Source of the DNA: JBBDIM01 sp040880405
GTDB taxonomy: Bacteria; Planctomycetota; Planctomycetia; Pirellulales; Pirellulaceae
NCBI GenBank assembly: GCA_040880405.1
Contig: JBBDIM010000007.1
Location: 1-8,899 of the forward strand
Direction of reading: 5' to 3'
Length of the DNA stretch: 8,899 nt
Part shown: positions 1 through 5,842 of the stretch, one piece after another
Layout: each line of letters begins with the position of its first letter
Numbering within the stretch: the stretch's first letter is position 1
Position numbers and translations under genes: made by a program
The notes under the pieces: model-generated
The model's input: the letters and a program-made list of their open reading frames with translations, nothing else
Told to the model about the DNA's origin: nothing
Databases searched by the model: none

Positions 1-257
1 GGCTACGACGCGCTTTCGCGAGACTTTACGTAGCCACGCTCGCGTAGAGCGTGGGAGAAGTGCGAGTACGGTGTGCCCCGCCAGCAAACCGGATTAGCAG
101 TTCCCCCACGCTTTTGGCAAACGTGGCTACGACACGCTTTCGCGAGACTTTACGTAGCCACGCTCGCGTAGAGCGTGGGAGAAGCGCGAGTACGGCGTGC
201 CCTGCCAGCAAACCGGGTTAGCAGTTCACCCACGCTTTTGGCAAGCGTGGCTACGAC
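1..257. repeat. BIME-like tandem array, left (period 124 bp)
   Basis: Two full 124-bp units (1-124 and 125-248) plus the start of a third; the array runs off the left window edge. Each unit contains two hairpins that are near inverted copies of each other. Hairpin A is CGTAGCCACGCT, a 7-nt loop, then AGCGTGGG (29-55 and 153-179). Hairpin B is CCCACGCT, a short loop, then AGCGTGGCTACG (105-131 and 229-255); B of the first unit has one stem mismatch (ACGTGG). A and B are separated by 49 nt, and B and the next A by 21 nt. The array stops about 8 nt beyond the stop codon of the leucine-rich repeat gene. Short reading frames through it are repeat translations, not genes. The same repeat in the same orientation begins again at 8484. 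Confidence 0.93.
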
Positions 258-264
258 CACCTGC

Positions 265-1107
265 TCAACTATCCGCAGGCTTCCAAAAGATCCTCGCTCC
301 CAGCTTCCGCAACCGCTCCATCTGCGTCTGGGCGGCGGTTTCCGAGAGGGGGTTTTCCATTAAATAGATTTGCCAGAACAGCGAGAATCGCTTGGGGCCG
401 TCGGCGTCTTCCTGGGCCATGGCCAGGAGCGGCGAAAGGTCGGAGATCTGATTTTTCTCTAGCATCAGCAGTTTCAGGTAGCGATACTCGCGGAGCGGTG
501 AGAGGTCTTGAATTCGGTTCTCTCCCAAGTCGAGCGTGCTGACCCTGGGGAGTTTCGCGATGGGGGAGATATCTTCAATCTGATTCTTCTTAATGCTCAG
601 CGACCACAGGTCCTCCAGTTCGGCCAGGGGTGAGACGTCCTGAATCTTGTTCCGGCCGAGGTACAGCGAGTTAAGCTTTTTCAGCCCGGCGAGCGGCTTA
701 AGGTCCTCCACCTGATTGCCGCTTAGGTTGAGATATTGCAATGCGGAAAGATTTTCCAGCGGGGCGACACTTTTGATTTGATGATCCGAGAGGTCGATCA
801 ACTGAAGTCGCTTCAGCTCGGCCAAGGGGGTAAGGTCCTCGACCTCGCCATCCCCCAATCGCAATTCGGTAAGCGACTCACAGTGCTCCAGCCCAGCCAG
901 CGATTTCACCTGCTTGCGAAATCCCACCACGGAGGCTACCTCTTTGACATCCTCGGCGGTCAACGGCTCCGTGGTGCCTCGCTTCTCGGCAACCTGCTCG
1001 CGGACCACCTCTTCCAAGGTTTTGTCCTCAAAGATACTTTCCGCCGCGCTAGGGGCGGCGAGGCCCAAGGTTAACAGTCCGCAGAGAATCGCTGGTTGAA
1101 TATGCAT
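265..1107 (-). CDS. Secreted leucine-rich repeat protein (SDS22/internalin-like repeats)
   Basis: A 280-residue protein. Residues 1-22 form a Sec signal peptide: a hydrophobic core (ILCGLLTLGLAA) followed by PSAA and a likely cut before Glu23. An acidic/helical cap spans about 25-70. From about 70 to 225 there are roughly seven tandem 22-residue repeats of the pattern LxxLxxLxLxxNxIxDLSPL, such as LQYLNLSGNQVEDLKPLAGL; this is the SDS22/internalin class. The last ~45 residues form a C-terminal cap. Repeats of this kind normally form a curved protein-binding surface; the partner is unknown and no catalytic domain is visible. I chose the ATG at 1107 over an in-frame TTG at 1152, because the signal peptide begins there and the TTG would sit at the predicted transcription start. 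A GGAG lies 11 nt upstream. The gene appears monocistronic; the 124-bp repeat array begins just past its stop. Export is inferred and the function is unassigned. Confidence 0.9.
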   Translation of the reverse strand: MHIQPAILCGLLTLGLAAPSAAESIFEDKTLEEVVREQVAEKRGTTEPLTAEDVKEVASVVGFRKQVKSLAGLEHCESLTELRLGDGEVEDLTPLAELKRLQLIDLSDHQIKSVAPLENLSALQYLNLSGNQVEDLKPLAGLKKLNSLYLGRNKIQDVSPLAELEDLWSLSIKKNQIEDISPIAKLPRVSTLDLGENRIQDLSPLREYRYLKLLMLEKNQISDLSPLLAMAQEDADGPKRFSLFWQIYLMENPLSETAAQTQMERLRKLGARIFWKPADS

Positions 1108-1160
1108 GGCTTCGTTTTCTCCGAAACGGGAGGTGTTTATTTGTCGTCCCAATCCGCTCT

Positions 1161-1190
1161 ATTTTAGGAGCAAAAGGGGGGAAGTTTCAA
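1161..1190 (-). promoter_or_regulatory. Sigma-70-type promoter of the LRR gene
   Basis: Read on the minus strand, TTGAAA (1190-1185) and TAAAAT (1166-1161) are separated by 18 nt. This places transcription start near 1154 and gives a leader of about 47 nt before the ATG at 1107. Both hexamers are one mismatch or close from consensus. Seen in sequence; activity is inferred. Confidence 0.55.
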
Positions 1191-1234
1191 ATCGGCGTTC
1201 CACTGCATCCGCGCCGGTTGGCGGCTCTTTTTGT

Positions 1235-1267
1235 TAGCCACAGAGGTCTCAGAGGGCACAGAGACGG
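1235..1267 (+). repeat. CACAGAG triplet element, copy 1
   Basis: Begins TAGCCACAGAGG and has three CACAGAG/CTCAGAG boxes at 9-bp spacing (1239-1245, 1248-1254, 1257-1263), followed by ACGG. It has the same orientation as the copy at 1451 and is inverted relative to the copy at 1577. This resembles a dispersed repeat seen in many bacterial genomes (established knowledge, from memory). Confidence 0.7.
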
Positions 1268-1275
1268 AGGTCATC

Positions 1276-1349
1276 GGGGATGAGTTCAATTACAAAGAGT
1301 CGGCGGTAAAGAACCCTCGGCCGCGGTACCCGTAATTGAACTTATCCCC
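1276..1349. repeat. 74-bp palindromic MITE/REP-like element, copy 1
   Basis: The left arm GGGGATGAGTTCAATTAC (1276-1293) pairs with GTAATTGAACTTATCCCC (1332-1349). All 18 positions pair if one G-T wobble is allowed. The interior carries AAAGAGTCGGCGG and CCGCGG. The other full copies are 2931-3004 (same orientation) and 3125-3198 (opposite). No transposase is encoded, so the element would be non-autonomous. A RAYT (REP-associated tyrosine transposase) elsewhere in the genome is a plausible mobiliser, but this is inference. Confidence 0.88.
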
Positions 1350-1410
1350 CTCGCCTCGGTCACCATCTGGCCACGGATCGCCAGCGAGTGAATCATCAAA
1401 TCCCAGGGGT

Positions 1411-1440
1411 TCCTATCCGCGAATATCCGCGTCAATCCGC
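1411..1440 (+). repeat. ATCCGC 10-bp triplet
   Basis: Three ATCCGC boxes at exact 10-bp spacing (1415, 1425, 1435), with the first two extended to TATCCGCG. It lies immediately upstream of a CACAGAG triplet. It looks like another short dispersed repeat; its function is unknown. Confidence 0.55.
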
Positions 1441-1450
1441 AGTCCCTTTT

Positions 1451-1484
1451 TTTAGCCACAGAGGCCACAGAGTTCACAGAGACG
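1451..1484 (+). repeat. CACAGAG triplet element, copy 2
   Basis: TTTAGCCACAGAGG followed by two more CACAGAG boxes at 9-bp spacing, ending ACGG. With the inverted copy at 1577-1610 it brackets about 92 bp, making a composite inverted-repeat unit of about 160 bp. Confidence 0.72.
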
Positions 1485-1576
1485 GAAATCGACGAGACGT
1501 GGCCTACCCGTTGCCCTATAACGATCTGATACGGGCCGATTTGTATTTGAGATCGCAACCCCTCACACAATTCCCT

Positions 1577-1610
1577 CCCCTCTCTGTGACCTCTGTGTGC
1601 TCTGTGGCTA
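1577..1610 (-). repeat. CACAGAG triplet element, copy 3 (inverted)
   Basis: Plus-strand CTCTGTG boxes at 1582, 1591 and 1600 (9-bp spacing) end in GTGGCTA. On the minus strand this reads TAGCCACAGAG, matching the copies at 1235 and 1451. Its inverted arrangement with copy 2 suggests the two are ends of one element. Confidence 0.72.
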
Positions 1611-1659
1611 TCAAATTTTTGCCGCTGATCGGCGCGGACTCGGGGCATGCCGCCGCTTG

Positions 1660-1681
1660 CTTTGTAATTGAACTCATCCCC
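1660..1681 (-). repeat. Solo end of the 74-bp palindromic element
   Basis: These 22 bases are the exact reverse complement of 1276-1297, the left end of copy 1. No matching opposite arm lies within 74 bp, so this is either a truncated copy or the far terminal repeat of a larger 406-bp element spanning 1276-1681. Confidence 0.8.
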
Positions 1682-1700
1682 TGAGCGGTTCCAATCCATT

Positions 1701-1734
1701 AAAAAACCGGCACGCCGCGGGGCGTGCCGGTTTT
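1701..1734 (-). terminator. Rho-independent terminator of the isomerase gene
   Basis: A perfect 14-bp stem (1703-1716 with 1721-1734, core CCGGCACGCC/GGCGTGCCGG) closes a 4-nt loop. On the minus strand it is followed by a run of T (1706-1701). It starts about 31 nt beyond the stop codon at 1765, so it fits as the terminator of that gene. The plus strand also has TTTT after the stem, but no plus-strand gene precedes it. Confidence 0.9.
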
Positions 1735-1764
1735 GATCTTGTCGTGGTGAGCTCAGGCTCTTCG

Positions 1765-2769
1765 TTACTTCTTTTCTTTATCGAACGCCGAGTCGAACGC
1801 CACGTCGCTGGGCGAGAAATCCATTTGCCGGACCACGCCGCACGCCTCTTCCGCGCCGTGCATCCGGTCCATGCCGGAATCTTCCCACTCGACCGAGAGG
1901 GGTCCGGCGTAGCCGATGTCGTTCAAGGCTCGGATGATTTCCTCGAAGTCGACACCACCTCGGCCTGGGCTGCGGAAGTTCCAGCCGCGGCGGTGATCGC
2001 CGAAGTCGATGTGGCTGGCCAGGATGCCGGTTCGGCCGTTGAGCGTGGTGATCGCGTCCTTGATGTGGACATGGTAAATCCGATCGGGGAAGGCGCGGAT
2101 GAATTCCACCGGATCGATCCCTTGCCACAGCAGGTGGCTCGGATCGAAGTTGAACCCGAATTCCTCGCGATGGCCGATCGCTTCCAGGGCCCGCTGAGCG
2201 GAGTAGATATCGAACGCGATCTCCGTCGGGTGGACTTCCAGCCCGAAGCGAATGCCGCACTCGCCGAACACATCCATGATCGGATTCCACCGCTCGGCGA
2301 ACAGGGCGAAGCCGTCGTCGATCATCTTTTTGGGAACCGGCGGAAAGCTGTAAAGCAAGTGCCAAATGCTGCTGCCGGTGAACCCGTTGACTACGTCGAT
2401 GCCAAACTTCCGCGCGGCCCTTGCGGCGTCCTTTACCGCTTCAGCGGCCCGCTGATTGACCCCGGCGGGGTCGCCGTCGCCCCACACATAATCGGGCAGG
2501 ATCGCCTTGTGCCGTTCGTCGATGATGTCGCACACCGCTTGCCCGCAGAGGTGCGTGCTGATCGCGTGGCAGGCGAGGTCGTACTTGTCGAGTTGTTCCC
2601 GTTTCTTGTCGCAGTAATCATCCTCGGCCAGGGCCTTGTCGACTTCGAAGTGGTCACCCCAACAGGCCAGTTCCAGGCCGTCGTAGCCAAACCCTTTCAT
2701 CGCCTTGGCGAGCTCATCCAACGGCAGATCGGCCCACTGGCCGGTAAACATGGTAACGGGGCGAGGCAT
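1765..2769 (-). CDS. Sugar phosphate isomerase/epimerase-like TIM-barrel protein
   Basis: A 334-residue cytoplasmic protein of the xylose isomerase-like TIM-barrel superfamily (IolE/IolI, AP endonuclease 2 fold). Family-type metal ligands are visible in the expected order: Glu178 (LEVHP), Asp209 (NFDPSH), His235 (HVHIKD) and Glu294 (SVEWED). Conserved histidines near 68-73 (CHAISTH) and Glu33 (GLEL) also fit the fold. Members isomerise or epimerise sugars or inositol derivatives using a divalent metal. The exact substrate cannot be read from sequence, and at 334 residues it is somewhat longer than typical IolE. There is no signal peptide. The start is well supported: AGGAG lies 7 nt upstream of the ATG. 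The gene stands alone, with a strong terminator downstream and a repeat-laden gap upstream. Planctomycetes carry many paralogues of this family, so a specific name is not justified. Confidence 0.92.
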   Translation of the reverse strand: MPRPVTMFTGQWADLPLDELAKAMKGFGYDGLELACWGDHFEVDKALAEDDYCDKKREQLDKYDLACHAISTHLCGQAVCDIIDERHKAILPDYVWGDGDPAGVNQRAAEAVKDAARAARKFGIDVVNGFTGSSIWHLLYSFPPVPKKMIDDGFALFAERWNPIMDVFGECGIRFGLEVHPTEIAFDIYSAQRALEAIGHREEFGFNFDPSHLLWQGIDPVEFIRAFPDRIYHVHIKDAITTLNGRTGILASHIDFGDHRRGWNFRSPGRGGVDFEEIIRALNDIGYAGPLSVEWEDSGMDRMHGAEEACGVVRQMDFSPSDVAFDSAFDKEKK

Positions 2770-2776
2770 GGGATGG

Positions 2777-2781
2777 CTCCT
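2777..2781 (-). promoter_or_regulatory. Shine-Dalgarno of the isomerase gene
   Basis: Minus-strand AGGAG, 7 nt before the ATG at 2769. It is the clearest ribosome binding site in the window and fixes this start. Confidence 0.8.
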
Positions 2782-2930
2782 GTGTGAACAAGTGGGGGGA
2801 ACGACAATTCGCGAAACGACCGCTCGCGCAAAGACAAGGGGCGTGGGCCTTCAACGCGTGTAGCCGATTATTTTGTCCGGTGGAGCGCCCCGATGCAACC
2901 GGTGTGGTGTACGCACTGGGATCCAATGCA

Positions 2931-3004
2931 GGGGATGAGTTCAATTACAAAGAGTCGGCGGCATAGAACCCTAATCCGCGGCACCCGTAATTGACCTTAT
3001 CCCC
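2931..3004. repeat. 74-bp palindromic element, copy 2
   Basis: Same orientation and length as the copy at 1276. The left arm is GGGGATGAGTTCAATTAC and the right arm GTAATTGACCTTATCCCC, giving one wobble and one mismatch in the 18-bp stem. The first 31 bases are identical to copy 1, as are the CCGCGG box and flanks. The middle ~15 bases differ. Confidence 0.88.
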
Positions 3005-3042
3005 GTTCAAACGCCCCACGCTCAACACCCGCGAGTGAAAAA

Positions 3043-3084
3043 GGGGGCAGTTGGAAACCCCGTCGACAAAAATTGGCACTGTCC
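3043..3084. repeat. Possible further REP-like element
   Basis: Lies between the two inverted 74-bp elements. It starts GGGGGCAGTTGG, ends TTGGCACTGTCC, and contains the palindrome GTCGAC. The ends are partly inverted copies (GGnCAGT). Only one copy is in the window, so this is a weak call from recollection of similar planctomycete repeats. Confidence 0.3.
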
Positions 3085-3124
3085 TGCTAAAGGTTGGCGA
3101 CTTTCTCACACACAAAACTCGTAC

Positions 3125-3198
3125 GGGGATAAGGTCAATTACGGGGGCCGCGGTCGCAACTTCTTGACCTCCGACTCTTTGTAATTGAACTCATCCCC
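3125..3198. repeat. 74-bp palindromic element, copy 3 (inverted)
   Basis: Reverse-complement orientation relative to copies 1 and 2. Bases 3171-3198 are the exact reverse complement of 2931-2958 (28 bp). Its other arm shares the GGTC variant with copy 2. It begins 34 nt downstream of the trpC stop, so its transcript would fold at the 3' end of the purH-trpC message. It has no T-run and is not a canonical terminator. Confidence 0.88.
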
Positions 3199-3232
3199 TA
3201 TTGGCGATCCTTGGCATTTGGCGAGACCACTC

Positions 3233-4021
3233 CTACGTTCCCAACAACGTCCGCACCGCGGCTTGAATATCGTCCTGTCGCATTAGGCTTTCGCCGACCA
3301 AGATCGCGTCGACGCCGTTGTCCGCCAGCAGCTTTACGTCTTGCGGGGTGAAGATGCCGCTTTCTCCCACCAGCAGGCATTCCATCGGGACCGCAGCCCG
3401 TTGCGTAATCGTGTGGTTCAGGTCGACCTCGAAGGTCCGCAGGTCGCGGTTGTTCACGCCGATCAGGCTCGCCCCTGCTTCCAGGACCCTCGGCAGATTC
3501 TCGGGGTCGTAGTACTCCACCAGGGGCGTCATCCCCAGTTCCAGCGCCATGTTGTGCAGCGACTTGAGCTGGCAGTCGTCCAGGCACTCGGCGATCAGCA
3601 AAACCGCATCGGCCCCGGCTACCCTCGCCTCGACCAGTTGGTACCGGTCGAGAATGAAATCCTTCCGCAGCAGCGGGATGTTCACGGCGGCTCGGATCGC
3701 GGTGAGGTATTCCAGTTTGCCCTGGAAATACTGTTCGTCGGTCAGGCAACTGATGCAAGTCGCCCCGGCCGCTGCGTAGTCTTGGGCGATCCGGACCGCG
3801 TCGAAATCGGCTCGGATCAAACCCTTGGAAGGGCTCGCCTTTTTCACCTCGGCGATCAGCTTGATCGGCCCCTCTTCCGCCAGGGCTCCAAAAAAGTCAC
3901 GCACCGGCGGGGCCTCGCCCAGCCGGGCCTCTAGCTCAGCCAGCGGTAACGCGGCTTGGCAGGTGGCGATCTCTTCCCGCTTGGTGGCGACGATTTTATC
4001 GAGAACGGTCGGCTGGTTCAT
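3233..4021 (-). CDS. trpC: Indole-3-glycerol phosphate synthase
   Basis: A 262-residue cytoplasmic (beta/alpha)8 enzyme that closes the ring of 1-(o-carboxyphenylamino)-1-deoxyribulose 5-phosphate, with CO2 loss, to give indole-3-glycerol phosphate for tryptophan. The length is normal for a stand-alone enzyme not fused to TrpF. Family signatures are intact: EVKKASPSKG (Glu58, catalytic Lys60, phosphate-binding 63-66), DEQYFQG at 95-101, LLRKDFILD with Lys120, LVEYYD with Glu169, GVNNRDL with Asn190, and the phosphate-binding GESG (219-222) and LVGESLMR near 241-248. The ATG lies 3 nt after the purH stop, so the two genes are surely co-transcribed. No Shine-Dalgarno precedes it, which points to translational coupling with purH. 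No other trp gene is in the window. Downstream lies an inverted 74-bp palindrome rather than a classical terminator. Confidence 0.97.
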   Translation of the reverse strand: MNQPTVLDKIVATKREEIATCQAALPLAELEARLGEAPPVRDFFGALAEEGPIKLIAEVKKASPSKGLIRADFDAVRIAQDYAAAGATCISCLTDEQYFQGKLEYLTAIRAAVNIPLLRKDFILDRYQLVEARVAGADAVLLIAECLDDCQLKSLHNMALELGMTPLVEYYDPENLPRVLEAGASLIGVNNRDLRTFEVDLNHTITQRAAVPMECLLVGESGIFTPQDVKLLADNGVDAILVGESLMRQDDIQAAVRTLLGT

Positions 4022-4024
4022 GAA

Positions 4025-5602
4025 TTAGTGCTTAAAATGCCGGACGCCGGTGAAGATCATCGGCAGGCTATGTTCGTTGCAGGCGTCGATCACTTCCTGG
4101 TCGCGGATCGAACCGCCCGGTTGGATCAGGGCCTTCACTCCGGCGGCGGCGGCTTGGTGGATGGAGTCGGGGAAGGGGAAAAACGCGTCGCTCGCCAGCA
4201 CGCTGTTGTGCGATCGCTCGCCCGCTTTGTCGATCGAGATTTGCACCGAGTCGACCCGGCTCATCTGCCCTGCCCCGGCCCCGACCAAGGCGCGGTCTTT
4301 GCAGAGGACAATCGCGTTCGACTTCACGAACCGGCACAGTTCCCAGGCGAAGCGGAGTTCGGCCAAGGTGGCGTCGTCGACCGGGGCGTCGGTCACCGAT
4401 TTCCAGTCTTCGGAGTCGTCCGTTACGAAGTCGGTGTTCTGCACGAGCAGGCCCCCTTCGATCCAACGGGTTTGCCACTGCGGCCGGATGCCGACCAACT
4501 CCCCCACCGCCATCAAGCGAACATTCGACTTCCACTTCGGCCGCGTCTTTAAAATCTCCAGGGCCTCTGGCTCGAAGTCGGGGGCGGCGATCGCTTCCAC
4601 AAACAGCCCGGGGGTCGAGAGGTACTCGGCGGTCGCCTTGTCGACCACGCGGTTGATCCCGATCACACTGCCATAGGCACTCGCTGGATCTCCATCCATT
4701 GCCAGGCGGCAGGCATCCGCCACCTTCTCGGCCGAAGCGGCCCCGCAAGGGTTGTTGTGTTTGACGACCGAAACCGCCGCGTCCGGCAGCCCCCGCGCAA
4801 TCGCCAAGGCGCTGTCCAGGTCCAACAGGTTGTTGTACGAAAGTTCCTTGCCGTTGAGCTGCCGAGCCGAAACCAAGCTGGTTCCCGATTCCCTGGGGTG
4901 TACATACACGGCGGCTTTTTGGTGCGGGTTCTCGCCGTAACGCAAGGTCGCCTTGCGACGATACGCAGGTGCCCAAGTCTCCGGAAAGTCCTCCGCTTCC
5001 GCTTGCGATTGGCTAGAGAAGTAATCGGCGATGGCCCGGTCGTAGAGGGCGGTATGGGCGAAGGCCTCGCCAGCCAGACGCTGGCGGAGCGCGACATCGG
5101 TTCCGCCGGAGGTTTGCACCGCTTCCAGGATGTCGGCGTACTGGGCCGGGTCACAAGCGATGGTAGTGAAGGCAAAGTTCTTGGCCGCGGCGCGGACCAA
5201 GCTGGGCCCGCCGATATCGATCTGCTCAATCGCCTGCGGCAGCTCGACGCCCGGCCTGGCGATCGTATCCTCAAACGGGTAGAGGTTCACCACCACCAAG
5301 GCGAACGGTTCGATCCCATGTTCGGCGATCCCTTGCATGTCATCTTCCCGATCGTGGCGGCACAAGATTCCACCGAAGATTTTGGGATGCAGCGTCTTCA
5401 GGCGGCCATCCATCATCTCCGGAAAGCCGGTGTACTGGCTCACATCGTTGACCGGCAGCCCCTCGCTCTCCAGGTGCTTCCGAGTCCCCCCGGTGCTGTA
5501 CAGCGTGACCCCCGCCTCCACCAACCCCCGGGCAAACTCGGTCAATCCAAGTTTATTGCTGACACTAATCAGGGCATTTTTGATAGCAGGCTGGGCGGGC
5601 AT
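4025..5602 (-). CDS. purH: Bifunctional AICAR formyltransferase / IMP cyclohydrolase
   Basis: A 525-residue cytoplasmic enzyme catalysing the last two steps of de novo purine synthesis: formylation of AICAR with 10-formyl-tetrahydrofolate, then ring closure to IMP. The N-terminal cyclohydrolase (MGS-like) domain covers about 1-200, with SVSNKLGL, YSTGGT, GRLKTLHPKI (Lys69) and QIDIGGPSLVRAA. The formyltransferase part follows, with RYGENPHQ (221-228), NGKELSYNNLLDLD, the catalytic pair Lys281-His282 in VKHNNPCG, FVKSNA (426-430), and the C-terminal FPFPDS...QPGGSIRDQEV...TGVRHFKH. The length and every signature are typical, with no truncation. The ATG at 5602 has no obvious Shine-Dalgarno, as is common in planctomycetes. 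It is the first gene of a two-gene operon with trpC and is divergent from the zinc-ribbon gene. Confidence 0.98.
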   Translation of the reverse strand: MPAQPAIKNALISVSNKLGLTEFARGLVEAGVTLYSTGGTRKHLESEGLPVNDVSQYTGFPEMMDGRLKTLHPKIFGGILCRHDREDDMQGIAEHGIEPFALVVVNLYPFEDTIARPGVELPQAIEQIDIGGPSLVRAAAKNFAFTTIACDPAQYADILEAVQTSGGTDVALRQRLAGEAFAHTALYDRAIADYFSSQSQAEAEDFPETWAPAYRRKATLRYGENPHQKAAVYVHPRESGTSLVSARQLNGKELSYNNLLDLDSALAIARGLPDAAVSVVKHNNPCGAASAEKVADACRLAMDGDPASAYGSVIGINRVVDKATAEYLSTPGLFVEAIAAPDFEPEALEILKTRPKWKSNVRLMAVGELVGIRPQWQTRWIEGGLLVQNTDFVTDDSEDWKSVTDAPVDDATLAELRFAWELCRFVKSNAIVLCKDRALVGAGAGQMSRVDSVQISIDKAGERSHNSVLASDAFFPFPDSIHQAAAAGVKALIQPGGSIRDQEVIDACNEHSLPMIFTGVRHFKH

Positions 5603-5655
5603 CGGCGTTTCGGATCGGCAAGAGGATCAATAAAAAGTGACAGCAGTAACCGTCA

Positions 5656-5685
5656 GTTTTACGCCGACCGGATAGAAAGCGTCAA
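5656..5685 (-). promoter_or_regulatory. Candidate purH-trpC promoter
   Basis: On the minus strand, TTGACG (5685-5680) is followed after 18 nt by TAAAAC (5661-5656), about 54 nt before the purH ATG. The -35 is good and the -10 moderate (4 of 6). No purine-regulator operator was recognised. Confidence 0.35.
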
Positions 5686-5842
5686 CCGGATGGGGATTTG
5701 GGGGGCCGTGGTGTCCTAGGAAGGATTTCGCCCCTTTCCCCTTTTCAATTTAAGTCAAGATCCCATTGACCAACCCCCGCTGCATGCCTTACCACAGAAG
5801 GGTGGATTGATGATTATCTTACGGGTGGCTCAGGGGTCAGGG

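Larger units (their letters stand above)
1108..1764. other. Repeat-rich intergenic region
   Basis: This 657-bp stretch has no credible gene. It holds the LRR promoter at its right-strand start, three copies of a CACAGAG-type 9-bp triplet element, one full 74-bp palindromic element, a solo end of the same element, three ATCCGC boxes, and the terminator of the downstream minus-strand gene. An open frame on the minus strand (1286-1699) translates these repeats into strings such as HRAHRGHRE and SVNSVASVAKK, and I do not accept it as a gene. Confidence 0.8.
2770..3232. other. Intergenic region with palindromic elements
   Basis: This 463-bp gap between trpC and the isomerase gene has no gene. Its left third (2782-2930) should carry the isomerase promoter; only a weak candidate is visible (minus-strand TTGCAT followed 18 nt later by AAAATA). 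The right part consists of two 74-bp palindromic elements and the 120 bp between them. Confidence 0.7.

Noticed and set aside
1..257. CRISPR array
   Set aside because: The whole 124-bp unit is repeated, including the would-be spacers, and no cas genes are present.
1211..1232. Plus-strand terminator near GCCGGTTGGCGGCTCTTTTT
   Set aside because: The stem is only about 4 bp and no plus-strand gene lies upstream.
1286..1699. 137-residue open frame on the minus strand
   Set aside because: It lies wholly over the 74-bp and CACAGAG repeats, its residues simply read out those repeats, and no ribosome site or known domain is visible.
1744..2787. Long plus-strand open frame opposite the isomerase gene
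   Set aside because: It is an antisense shadow in high-GC DNA; the minus-strand protein has clear family motifs, a ribosome site and a terminator. The same applies to the frame at 4757-5719 opposite purH.
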